A DNA stretch of 64,000 nt from the NCBI GenBank assembly GCA_950022295.1, contig OX465597.1, positions 186,371,016 through 186,435,015 of the forward strand. The letters are read 5' to 3'. The position numbers and the translations under genes were made by a program. The notes under the pieces are model-generated. The model did not search any database. It saw nothing but the letters and a program-made list of their open reading frames with translations, and was not told the DNA's origin. This stretch comes from Bromus sterilis. Lineage: Eukaryota; Streptophyta; Magnoliopsida; Poales; Poaceae. Shown piece after piece: positions 32,530-43,155 of the stretch. Numbering within the stretch: the first letter of the stretch is position 1; the number at the start of each line of letters is the position of its first letter.

Positions 32530-33180
32530 AACTTTTAAACCGTAAGGAATTAGAGGATGTGTTTTACTTACAAATGGATCTCCTCGATGATATCTATCTA
32601 ATGGTGTATCAATTGCATCAGTCGGACGAACGAATCAAACGAATTTAAGCAAAAACTCCTGCTGTCCAAAAGAGGGCAGCAACACCGTTTTTCAAATTAC
32701 TTCAAAACCGTGTGGAATATGGGAAAGTGTTCAACATATGGATTAATATCCTACTCCAGACGAATCCAACGGTGTATCATACGCATCGATCGGACAAGCG
32801 GTTAAAAAGTTCTACTCTCTAAAAGATCCGCCGGCGAAAAACAGAGTGTGCGCGTTTTTTTGCGGCTAGATTTCTCTAAAATCCGTAGCGAATTAGAGAA
32901 AGTGTTCTGCATATGGATGGAGCGCCTGATCAATATCCTTCCAACGGTATAACATTTGCATCATTCCGACGAACGGTTTAGGAGAAATCGCGAAAAAACT
33001 GCAGCTGTGAAAGTGGGTCGCCGCACCATTTTCTAAACTGCTCTTATTCCATGAAGAATCAGGGGAAGTGTTCAACATATGGAAGATGATCCTGTTCCAT
33101 ACGAATCCATCGGTATATCATACGCTCAATTCCGACCAACAGTTAAAAAGTTATCGTGAAAATACTGCATGTGGTTCGTT
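32530..33180. repeat. Four degenerate ~170-bp tandem repeats
   Basis: Each unit holds, in order, CCGTNNNGAATTAG, GAAAGTGTTCAACATATGGA, ACGAATCCAACGGTGTATCA and CGGACNAACGGTTAAAAAG. The anchor ACATATGGA or its variant falls at about 32570, 32734, 32909 and 33075, a spacing of 164-175 bases. Units differ by many substitutions. No coding frame spans them. Confidence 0.65.
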
Positions 33181-33251
33181 TTTACCCGAGCTGCAGTGCT
33201 CCGAATTCAGCAGTGCGGTTCTCTTTTGCGATACGATGCAGTTCGGAATGT

Positions 33252-33294
33252 TGTCAGAATAGCTATTCTGACAACGATGTCAAAATAGATCGGT

Positions 33295-33346
<52 letters not shown>
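33252..33346. repeat. Palindrome and (TA)n microsatellite
   Basis: GTTGTCAGAATAG followed at once by its exact complement CTATTCTGACAAC (33252-33277) forms a 26-base perfect palindrome. It is followed by about 23 TA repeats from 33298 to 33345. This marks the right edge of the unclassified block; the sequence after it is retrotransposon. Confidence 0.75.
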
Positions 33347-33347
<1 letters not shown>

Positions 33348-35149
33348 TCTCTTAATCCCATCTCCCATTGCTTGCACGCAAACACCAGTTGGAGACATTC
33401 GAGTCACGGACAGCGAGAGCTCTTGCACCTTTATGTTTATACTTTGCTAGAATTAATATTAAGACTCTTGCTCGTTATTATCTTGACTTGAATTGCATAT
33501 CTTACTTGCTTTACTTTGAAGGTCTTATATGTGTGTTAGCATTTCATCATAGAAATTATGTGTGTTATCTTTTACCTACTCGAGGACAAGAAGGAATTAA
33601 GCTTGGGGCTGTTGATACGTCCCAAACGCATCTATAATTTTTTCTTGTTCCATGCACTTTTATGTGACATTACTACATGATTTGCTACACTTTTATATCA
33701 TTTTACACATATTTGGACTAACCTACTAACTCAGTGCAACCATTGCCGGTTCCTGTCTGCTGATGTCTTTAGTTGTAGTGATTTTCCCCAATATAAAATG
33801 CCAAAAAATTGCAGAGAAATCAGAATAAAAATCAGCCTCAAGGAAGCTTATGGAGCCACCAAAGGAGAGCCGTAGGGGCCCCACCCCCTCCCAGGTGGCC
33901 AGGTGGCGCGGCCCCACCCCTGGCCACGCCACCAGGGCGCCTAGGACATGGGCCCCACCTCTGGTGCCCCCTTCGGCCTATTTTTACCCCTCATCACAAA
34001 AACCCTTGAGGAGAAACCCGCATCCTGAATTACCTCTCTGTTCGGCCGCCGCAACGCTTCCAAGATCGGGAGCGCCATAAGACCTCTTCCCGGCACCCTA
34101 TGAGCAGTCCAACTTGGACCATGGGTCCATAATCAGTAGCTATGTGATGTCTTCTCTCCACCCTTGTTCTTCAATGTTTAGACCTTGTGAGCTGCCCTAC
34201 ATGATCAAGGCAACTATGCTATTTTCCTGCTGTTTCTATGCTGTGTTTGCTGGGATCCGATGGATTATGAGATTATGTTCAGATCATAATGAGTTATATA
34301 TTTGGTTTACCTTTTATATTTTGTCCTTAGTAATTATTGCATATTCTCCGTTGCTTTTTATTGCTTTGGCCAAGTAATAGATAGTGACTCCAAGAGGGAG
34401 AGTTATGCATGATTGTGGGTTCATGCCGCCCGATGTCTAGATTGAGTGAAATAAACATGCGACTAGGGGATGTGATGTTGCCACCAGGGAGCACACAACG
34501 GTGCTTGTAACCGCGGTTGCAAGGATTGTTTACCTTACGCATAGATGGTTAATGCAATTGTCTGTTGCTTTGAGTTTACACTTTGGGTGGGGCTCGCAAC
34601 TTAATACCAGCGAGATGTTCTGGATAGATATCTCAAGGTGGATGATTAGTAGTAGATGCAGATCGATTTAGGTCTACTTGTCTTGGCTTACTGCCCATAC
34701 TTTTTAGCACTCTTACTTTCAAGTAGCATAATTAGCATTGCGGTGCGTTTATAATTCGTTCAATTGCCCAGCCGTAATTTTTTCACCCAGCTTAGCTGTT
34801 TATCGTCTTTTGGGAGAGAGAGACATCACTAGTGAACATCATGGGACCCCGGTACATATTTCCACCACTTTTTACACCTCCACTTTATTTGTCGCTTTTA
34901 CTTTCCGTTGCAATTATCACTACTATCTACCCTTGCGTTTAATCCTTTGTAAAGAACGAGGCCGGAGAGATTGACTACCTCTCTGAACTTTGTCGGGAGC
35001 AAAGTCATTTGTGTGTGTGAAGGTCCAGGTAAAGTAAGTAACCTCGGTTGTGAACGACGCCATTGTTCACTTTACCACCTACTTGTCCACCTTGGAGTCC
35101 TACTGGTCGATATCAACCTTGCACTACTAGGGAAATAGCTATACATGGA

Positions 35150-35520
35150 AAGCTTATTAGTGGCGCATATAGCAGGCCATGCGCCACCATCTGTTAGGGG
35201 TGACGCACTGGAAAATAATGCGCCACCCATAAGACCTTAGGGGTGGCGCATTATTTCCCAGTACGCCACCCCTAAGAGTGGGCCAGCCTGGATGATCTTA
35301 TACGTGGCGCATTTAGTAATATGCGCCACCCCTAAGAACCTTATAGGTGGCGCATTCCCAAAATGCGCCAGCCCTAAGAGCTTAGGGGTGGCGCATTCTG
35401 TAAATGCGCCACCGATAAGGTCCTTAGGGGTGGCGCATTGTGGTAATGCGCAAGCCATAAGAGCTTAGGGGTGGCGCATTTCTCCAATGCGCCACCACAG
35501 ACTTGCTATATGCGCCACTA
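35150..35520. repeat. 5' subterminal repeat array of CACTA-1
   Basis: About fifteen TGGCGCATT/AATGCGCCA units in both orientations, spaced by CCCCTAAG or CTTATA words. In En/Spm elements such arrays bind the element-encoded TnpA-type protein. CACTA-2 has the matching array at 57478-57870. Confidence 0.85.
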
Positions 35521-35767
35521 AATGCCTAGAGCTGCCCTTATCTACTCCACCCCACCTACCACCTCTCATTCACTCCACACAATTCTCAAACTAGATCCAC
35601 TCTTCTCACCCTAGATCTATTCGGTTTTATCCTCCTCCCCACCTCATTTCTTCCATTTATCAATCGATACTTGGCATTACATCTATTTTGTTTCATATTG
35701 AAGTAAGTGGACCTCCTCCCAAACTCTTTTGTTCCATTTATGACCCATATACTTGCCTTTATTAGCT

Positions 35768-35880
35768 TGGGGTTTGTTGTATATGTGAAGCTTGGGTTTG
35801 ATGTATATGTGAAGCTTGTGGTGGTTTGATGTATATCTGAAGCTTATGGTGGTTTGATGTATATGTGAATCTTGAGTGGT
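35768..35880. repeat. 25-bp minisatellite, 4 units (CACTA-1)
   Basis: Units of TTTGATGTATATGTGAAGCT with a variable GTGGTGG spacer, between the 5' repeat array and ORF1. CACTA-2 has about ten TATATGTGAA cores at the same place, so copy number differs between the two elements. Confidence 0.75.
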
Positions 35881-35886
35881 CAATGT

Positions 35887-35990
35887 TTTGCCGAAATGTC
35901 GATTCATTTCCGTTTCGGCAAATTTCTGGCGCACTCTCCGCATGCTCCCATTGCATTATTAGGGAAGGTCATGCCGAATTTTTCCGGCGA
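35887..35990 (+). promoter_or_regulatory. ORF1 leader module with hairpin (CACTA-1)
   Basis: TTTGCCGAAA (35887-35896) and TTTCGGCAAA (35913-35922) form a 10-bp stem with a 16-base loop, followed by GCACTCTCC and GGTCATGCCGAATTTTT. The same order of words occurs ahead of ORF2 (41271-41360) and in CACTA-2 (58368 and 63967). Position and conservation suggest a 5' UTR control element; its function is unknown. Confidence 0.5.
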
Positions 35991-36042
35991 CGACTGTGAT
36001 ATATAATTGTATTGCTCTCTCCATGCACGCAGGTGATCGACC

Positions 36043-39000
36043 ATGGTACGCGAGATGCTGAGCGATATCACCGTGGCTAGGTGGCTGCAATGTGCGACAA
36101 ACGACATGCTAAGGAATAATAGGTCGGATATAAGATGTCCGTGTCGGAGATGCAAACTGCAGTGCGTGACCGAGCCTAATTCCGGAATATTGCAAGACAC
36201 CTGAAGCGTAATGGTTTTTGCTGGATGGCTACACATGGTGGATAAGTGATGAAGCTGGTGAGGAGGAGGACTTCAATGGTGGGGCGCCACTACATGAGGA
36301 AGGGCAACCAGACAACAGCGGCGGGCGAGAAGACGAAGAGCATCCCGTACATGATCATGAAGAAGATGCCGAAGAGGATCATGTAGATAAAGATGTCGGA
36401 CATGAAGATCAAGATGTCGGACATGAAGAGGATTCAAGCTGGGTGCGGGACCCTCATGTTCAAGAGCTGCTTGTCAAAGAGGCGTTGAACGCAAGAGGTG
36501 CAGCTAGAGAGAAAGCCAAGATGACGCAACTCGAGAAAGACACTATTACAAAGTTGTATGAAGGATGCAACGACGGGGATACCCGCTTGAATGTAACACT
36601 TGGGGCTATGGAGATGAAGGAAAAACACAAATGGACCGATGAAATCTTCGATGATAACATGGCATTCTGGCACGATCGTCTTCCGAAGGGCAACACGTGC
36701 CCAACTAGTATCCCTGAGGCCAAGAAAGTCCTTTGCCCTCTCGATCTTCCGCACGTTAAATACCATGTCTGCATAAATGATTGCATGATCTATCGGGGTG
36801 AGGACGAAGATAAAACCACATGTTCAGTGTGCGGTGTTAGTCGATACAAGAGAGGGAAGCAAGTTCCTAGAAAAGTGGTATGGTACTTTCCGATCACTCC
36901 TCGTCTGCAGAGGTATTTCGTAGATCCCGAGGAAGCAAAGCTCATGACCTGGCACGCGGATAGAAAGAAGCTAAAAGAGGATGATCCGAACCCGGATCCG
37001 GAAAAGGAGGACATGCTGAGGCGCCCTTCAGATGGTAGCCAATGGATTGCGTTGGACCTCGAATACCCAGATTTTGGGAAAGAACCAAGGAACCTCAGGA
37101 TTGGTGTGAGCGCCGATGGAGTCAATCCGTTTGGCAGCCAAAGCAGCACACACAGTACCTGGCCCGTGTTTGTATGCATATACAACCTCCCCCCTGGAAG
37201 TGCATGAAGAAAAAGTACATAACAATGTGTATGCTAGTTCAAGGGCCGAAACAACCAGGTACGAACCTCAATCTATATCTACAGCTGTTGAAACAGGAGC
37301 TAGAAACGTTACGGAAAGACGGAGTCAATACGTGGGACGCTGCCGCAAAAGAATATTTCCCAATGAAAGTCGCGGTGATCACGACGGTGCACGACTATCT
37401 CAGATACGGATATTTCTCAGGGCAGGTGGTCCAAGGATTATGTGCATGCGTTAGGTGCATGGATAATACAACGTACCACCAGCTACCAAAAGATCCCGGA
37501 TCTTCAAAAACCATGTTCCAGGGGTCTCGGAGGTGGCTTCCCAAGAAACACGCGTGGAGAAAATAGGGACATCTGTTCGATGGAAGCGAGGAGCTCCGAG
37601 CACCCCCAGCTCGAAGGAGCGGCAAAGAAATCGACAACTTGCTGAAAACTTGGAAAGAGTGCCCCGCGCCGGTAAAGAAAAAAATAAGACTTAGCCATTG
37701 ATGAGGGTATGGAAAGCGAGGTCTGTTTTCTGGGATTTGAAATACTGTAGTCTCCTCCCCAGTCCTCATAGCCTTGATCTCATGCATATCACAAAGAACG
37801 TGTGCGAGAGCTTGGTTGGCACGCTGCTCAACATGCCGGAGAAGACGAAGGACGGGCCAAAAGCAAGGAATTACTTGAAATTTATGGGCATCAGGAGGGA
37901 ACTTCACCCCCCTAGTGATGACGATGATGAGCCGGAGGAGGAAGAGGATACGGAAACGCAAAACTCTCGCAAACGAAAAAGGGCGACCAAGAAGAAGACC
38001 GGTATTGATCAATGCCCCCCGGCATGCTTCACTATGTGCGAGGAGGAGATCAAGCGGTTTATCCACTGCCTCATAGGAGTAAAATTTCCGAACGGCTACG
38101 CGGGGAAGATAAGCAGATACCTAGACGAGGTGAAGCAGCGTTTCGGCGGGATGAAATCTCACGAATGTGTCGTGCTGATGACGCAGATTCTCCCGGTTGC
38201 GATGCGAGGGATAATGGACGAGCACGTCCGTAAAAAGTTGTTTGGCCTTTGCAACTTTTTTGACGTCATCTCCCAGAAGTCGATTTGCGCTACGCAACTC
38301 AAAAGGCTACAGGAGGAGATCGTGCTCATACTATGCGAGCTTGAGATCTATTTTCCCGCCCGCGTTCTTCGACATTATGGTGCATCTGCTGATCCACGTT
38401 GTGGAGGATATCTTCCAACTCGGGCCTGCGTTTCTGCGCAGCATGATGACGTTCGAAAGGATGAATGGACACATCAAAAAATACGTTCGTAATTGGTCCC
38501 GTCCAGATGCAAGCATAGAAAAGGGCTTTCTAACCGAAGAGTGCATCTTTTTTTGCACGAATTATCTCAACACCGAGAACCCTGTTGGTCTGGCCGTCAA
38601 CAAGCACTTTGGCAGGACCGATGGGTGCGGTCACCACGAGGGAAGCCGCGCAATGCATGTCAACTTTGACGGTCGAGACATCGACTTTGAAAGAGCAAGC
38701 CTAGTCGCGCTACAACACATCCAGCTGGTCGATCCTTGGATAGTAAAGCACAAGAAATTAATCAGGAAGAAGTACAGTGACCAGGGCCTGCAGATAACGG
38801 ACCGAGATCCACGGCTAATCAAAGAGCACAACTCCGGTTTAATGACTTGGTTCAGGGACGAGCTTCGTGATAATCCCCCGCGAAGGAACGCTTACGAGGA
38901 AGAAAAGATGATATTCACCTTGTCACAGGGTGCCGCACGCAACCTGATGACCTATTAAGCGTATTATATCAACGGCTACACATTCTACACGGAGGAAAAG

Positions 39001-39450
39001 GACAATAACTGCGATTACCAGAACTCAGGGGTAACGGGGATATTCTACACCGATGACGTCAAGGAAATATTCTATGGAAGGATCGAGGACATATGGGAGC
39101 TCGACTACTATGGAGAGAAGGTGCCGATTTATGTGTGAGATGGGCCAAGAGCGTCGTAAAAGAAGACCGGTACTTCACCACCATCGTTATACCCAAAGCC
39201 AAATCAAAGTCTGCGGGCGCAAACGTCACCGCGAAAAATGAGCCATGGTTACTGGCTAGCCAAGTGGACCAATGCTTCTTCATTACCGACCCATCAAAGC
39301 CGACCCGCGTTGTAGTGAGGAGAGGCAAAAGAAACATCATCGGAATTGATGGAGTCGCCAACGAGCAAGACTTTGACAAGTACGACGAGCCGAAGATGGA
39401 GGACAAAGAAGGGCAAGAAGAAGATCGTGAGGAAACGATAGCTAGATAGC
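36043..39450 (+). pseudogene. tnp2: CACTA-1 ORF1: TNP2-type transposase, broken
   Basis: The start is ATG 36043 (MVREMLSD), preceded by a possible splice acceptor CGCAG. The N-terminal zinc-finger-like segment has CPCRRCKLQC. An acidic linker repeats GHEDQDV. The TNP2 core (36700-37560) has CSVCGVSRYKRG, VVWYFPITPRLQRYF, GVSADGVNPFG (D is a likely catalytic acid) and YITMCMLVQGPKQPG. Then come HITKNVCESL, a DUF4218-like region (VKFPNGYAGKISRY, MKSHECVVLM) and a DUF4216-like end (QCFFITDPSKP). TNP2 proteins cut and rejoin CACTA ends in the nucleus. Breaks by comparison with CACTA-2: frameshifts near 36195, 37195 and 38360, and stops near 37565 and 38957, so no full protein can be made. Confidence 0.85.
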
Positions 39451-39835
39451 TAGCTCCAAATTTAAGAAAAATATTTTGTAATTCATGATCACTTTGTGTA
39501 TGCATGGATTTAATCCGCACTTTTTAATTAATGATCACATTCTTATGTTCGGATCGCCACTCACTTTGACCTCATGTTATTCGATCGGAAGCATCAGGCA
39601 TGCGTGCTACTCCATTGTGTTCAATTTTTAAAGGTGCGTTGCTCCAAAGAAAGGACCTCTTTCGTGGGAGGGTACTTGGGCACTTGAGAAGCGACGACTC
39701 GTCGGCTAGATCTAGATCCACCCCGAATTGGTGCGCTAGATTAGATAGATTTTTTTAGAGAAGATTAGATAGCTCCAAGATTAGATGGAACGTGGGGAAT
39801 ATCATTTAGGTACCTTAAAATAAAATTTAAAAACT
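39451..39835. other. 3' flank of ORF1 (CACTA-1)
   Basis: AT-rich DNA after the transposase frame. AAATATTTTGTAAT at 39468 may be part of a 3' UTR/polyadenylation region and is conserved after ORF1 in CACTA-2 (61953). No gene. Confidence 0.4.
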
Positions 39836-39964
39836 CTTAGGGGTGGCGCATTTTGCCAAAATGCGCCACCAAGAGGTACCTTATGCGAGTCGCATTTTGC
39901 CGAAATGCGCCACGCATAAGGAACCTCTTGGTGGCACATTTTGGCAAAATGCGCCACCCCTAAG
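39836..39964. repeat. Internal palindrome made of the subterminal repeat (CACTA-1)
   Basis: Arms of about 52 bases begin CTTAGGGGTGGCGCATTTTG and end with its complement, with further TGGCGCAT-type units between. The structure lies between ORF1 and ORF2, more than 4 kb from either end of the unnested element. It is present at the same place in CACTA-2 (62266-62434), so it belongs to the family. Confidence 0.75.
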
Positions 39965-41474
39965 ACTTAACCTCCATCGTACCCCTTCCCCTTCCCGTGC
40001 TACTAGCCATTCCCCCCCTCAAGCCTTCCGGAGCCCTAGCCGCCCCACCGGAGACCTCACAGCACCGGAGCCCCAGCCGCCGCACCGGAGCCGCCTCACG
40101 CCACCGGAGCCCCCCTCTCCTCGCCGACTGCCTCCACCGGAGACGCCCCCGCCCCCGCCCCCACCGTTCACCGGAGCCGCCCCAACCCCTCCACGGCGAC
40201 CTAGGCGACGCCCCTCCACCGCCAGGTACCCCCTCCCTCCCCTTGCTGGCTTCCGACGACGGCCGTGGTGGCCATGGCGTCGCCCCCAACCCCCACTCCC
40301 CCTGCTGCTCATAAATCCTTTGGGGGGATGGGTTACATGTTGCTGTTAGTGTTAGGGGGAAGAGGGATTAGTGTTAGGGGGAAGAGGATTAGAGTTAGTA
40401 CGAGAAAATTCAGTTAGTACCTTGTCATGGTTGTTTTGCACACAAAATTCAGACATTTGCACACAAAATTCAGTTAGGGGGAAGAGGGATACACTCCACT
40501 CTTAGTGCATATTGACCATGTTCTTTAAAGCTAGTGCAATTTTAAGTTTTGAATCAACAAGCAATTGATTTTGGCAAAATGTGCCCCTGTTCATGCAATT
40601 GTCTGTGTGTGTGTCATGTGTGTGTGTGTGTCCCGTGTGTGTGTGTGTCATGTGTGTGTGTGTGTGTGTCATGCCCCTGTTCAGATAATAGATCACTAGA
40701 TCCTAGATGATCCTATCCTTTGTTGCCATGGGCAGGTTTCATAAAAAAATACTAAAGAGCAGCATGTTTATGCTTTGCTGAGAAGGTAATTAATTGTAGG
40801 TACATATCCCTCAAGTGAGTGTTTGATTGCTCACTGTCATTAGTTGAAACATGTGATGTGAAGGTGGTAGCTCACTGTCATTGGCCCATCGCATTCTATT
40901 GCTCGCGTGTTGTACTGTAGTTTTAGGCTTTTAGCACATGGGAGACACTTCTCTGTTAGCTTTGATTTTCTATCTTTACATTTAAATGTGTTAAAACCAT
41001 AGCATTTACCATGGCACATGGTGTTGTCACTGAAGATAGGAGCAGTAGGTAAATAACATTGACAAGATGCTTGGAATAGAATTTTAAATGACAAGTGCAT
41101 TGCTACTGCTGCTGTTGTTGTTTTTAAATGATGTTTTTTAGTGCATTGACAAGATGCTTTTCGTATCAATATTTTTATGCACTATTTAGTCCATTGCTAG
41201 AATATTTTTATGTTGCGTGTGCCTACATGTAGGCATTTGTTTTGTGCAGGTACAAATCATTATCCACTTTCTCCCGAAATGTTGATTAACTTCCGTTTCG
41301 GTTGAGAATGGGGCACTCTCATGTTAAGAAAAATAGCAAAGGTCATGCCAAATTTTTTCGTGAATTCGTGCATGATGTACCTTTGCTATTTTTCTTAACA
41401 TGAGAGTAGTTGCATTTATTTATTGTGCTAATTAATTAAGTAGTTGCATTTCTTAATATTGTACTAGTGCAAAC
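39965..41474 (+). promoter_or_regulatory. ORF2 upstream region: GC-rich leader, intron-like tract, leader module
   Basis: 39990-40320 is CCG/CCACCGGAG-rich with proline-rich chance frames and looks like a CpG-rich 5' UTR. 40321-41250 is AT-rich, with a (TG)n/(GTGTCA) microsatellite at 40603-40671, and reads like an intron. It ends TTTGTGCAG at 41250. 41271-41306 repeats the ORF1 leader words (CCCGAAATGTTGATT...TTCCGTTTCGG). A 28-bp perfect inverted repeat follows (41316-41343 and 41379-41406, 35-base loop). ATG of ORF2 is at 41475. The whole arrangement is conserved in CACTA-2 (62441-64000). Confidence 0.5.
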
Positions 41475-42239
41475 ATGTCGACCGGAGCCGACGCCGGTCC
41501 TTCTTCTCAGCCGGGAAAAAAAGGAAGCAATACTCCCAGGAGGAGGAGCAGAGAGAAGAGGAAGTACCTCATCGCGAGGAGGAGTATGAGGAGGACATAG
41601 AGTCAGAGTCTGACTCATCGGATGATGACTTGGAGGAGGAGGCCGGTACGACAGACGGCGAGAGGAACATCGGCGAGGATGATGGGACCAGTGGCTCCAA
41701 CACAGATGGTACCCAGTCAAAGAAGAGGAATCGGAAACCGACCAAGGTCGGCGCCATCAGGCAAGAGTTTACTGTTGTGACCACCGTCGGGATTCCTAAA
41801 CAGCCCGAACGTTTTTCGGAAGGGTACGACCGTCAAGTCGCGGCGATCCTCCGCAACACCGTGCCGATCACCACGATTAACCTCAGGAGTCGTGAGAATA
41901 TTCATTATTGTGAGCTTCTTATCAACAAGCTGCACGGATGATACAAGTTTCCGGAGCCGTACGATAACACCAAACTCAAAGGGAACAAAGTAAATACATG
42001 GGCCCTCAGGAAGATGAGCAAGGCCTTGTCCAGTCGGAAAACCCGGGTGAAGAGAGCAATAATTGAAAAGAACAAAACCTGGGAGGAGCTCAAGGAGAAA
42101 GAGCCGTTGATCGACGAAGCTACCTACAACCTTTTCATGGCTAGGTGTGAGTCCGAGAAAACCAAGGCTACGAGTGCAAATGGCAAGGCCATGCGGTCGC
42201 AGGTCATAGGCCGGTGGTTACAGAAGTTCCAAGCCTAAA

Positions 42240-43155
42240 TGATAGAGGCGAAGGTGTCCCGATGTTTCGATGAGATGGTGGAGATCGATTTTGGTGGAGT
42301 AGACTTTCACGACCCGACTACGAACGTGCGAAGACGTTGCGCCTTAGCAATCGCTAAACCAACTCCGAGAGGTTATTGATCCCGCGGATGCACGATCAAC
42401 CTGACCACGAAGGTCAATTCCTGCAAGCAATCGAAGAACAAGCAAGAACTAAGAATTGCAATCTGGATATTGCGAATATAAGATGAAAGATTAACAGAAG
42501 TTGGGGTTCCAATGCGGTCTTGGCCTGGTCGGACGACACAAACGAAGAACTCGAAGTTGCGGCTATGGCTAACTTAAATCTAATTAAAACCCAAGTCTAA
42601 ACGACGCCCTAAGGGCTGTATATATGGGGGAACAGAGGGGATTTTCGTGACCCCTTGGAGGTGGGGTCCGAAAACAACCCTAACTCGGTTTCCCCACACA
42701 TACGGACTCTAAAAACAGCCTATAATGTGGTATTTCGAAATTACATGGGCCCAGCCCAATATTAAGGTGACGCAGCACCTATAATTGCTCTTGGACGAAA
42801 ATAATGAAGTGGCATCTCGTGTATTTCGTCCAAGCCTTCATGCATGCCTTATGGTGGCTTCAAAGTGCGAAAATCCCCACTGGAAGCTCCATTGTTCTTC
42901 CCCGCGCGCGCACCTTCTTCTCCATGCTTGATCTCGCTCCAATGACCGTCCTTCTTGTCCATGCTAGGTCCTTCATTCATAAGCAAAACAAAAGTATCTA
43001 ATTTAGGCAGCATCATTTGTTCATGAACATTAGAAGGATTCGCAAGAAACGAAAGTACCTGATAATTTAGTTGACGTGCACGTGCTCTAGTAACTGGTCC
43101 AGTATGTGTAGTTGGTGAAGATGTGGGTGTAACATTAGTAGAGATGTCCTCATCA
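42240..43155 (-). mobile_element. CRM-type solo LTR inside CACTA-1 ORF2
   Basis: 916 bp from TGATAGAGG to CCTCATCA with a perfect 5-bp duplication CTAAA (42235-42239 and 43156-43160). It carries the LTR-encoded gag-pol tail (43155-42849, minus), which is why a pol-like frame appears here without any pol. Precise excision in silico rejoins the ORF2 codons for WLQKFQA and KWDEEDAE. Confidence 0.95.

Noticed and set aside
33296..33428. Ile/Tyr-repeat peptides
   Set aside because: Translation of the (TA)n microsatellite.
35150..35530. Regularly spaced repeats resembling a CRISPR array
   Set aside because: The units are short, occur in both orientations with irregular spacers, and lie at a CACTA terminus; the host is a plant.
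39843..40349. 168-codon proline-rich frame after the internal CACTA palindrome
   Set aside because: It begins inside the repeat array, is pure CCG/CCACCGGAG composition, and is not preserved in CACTA-2 (62441-62770).
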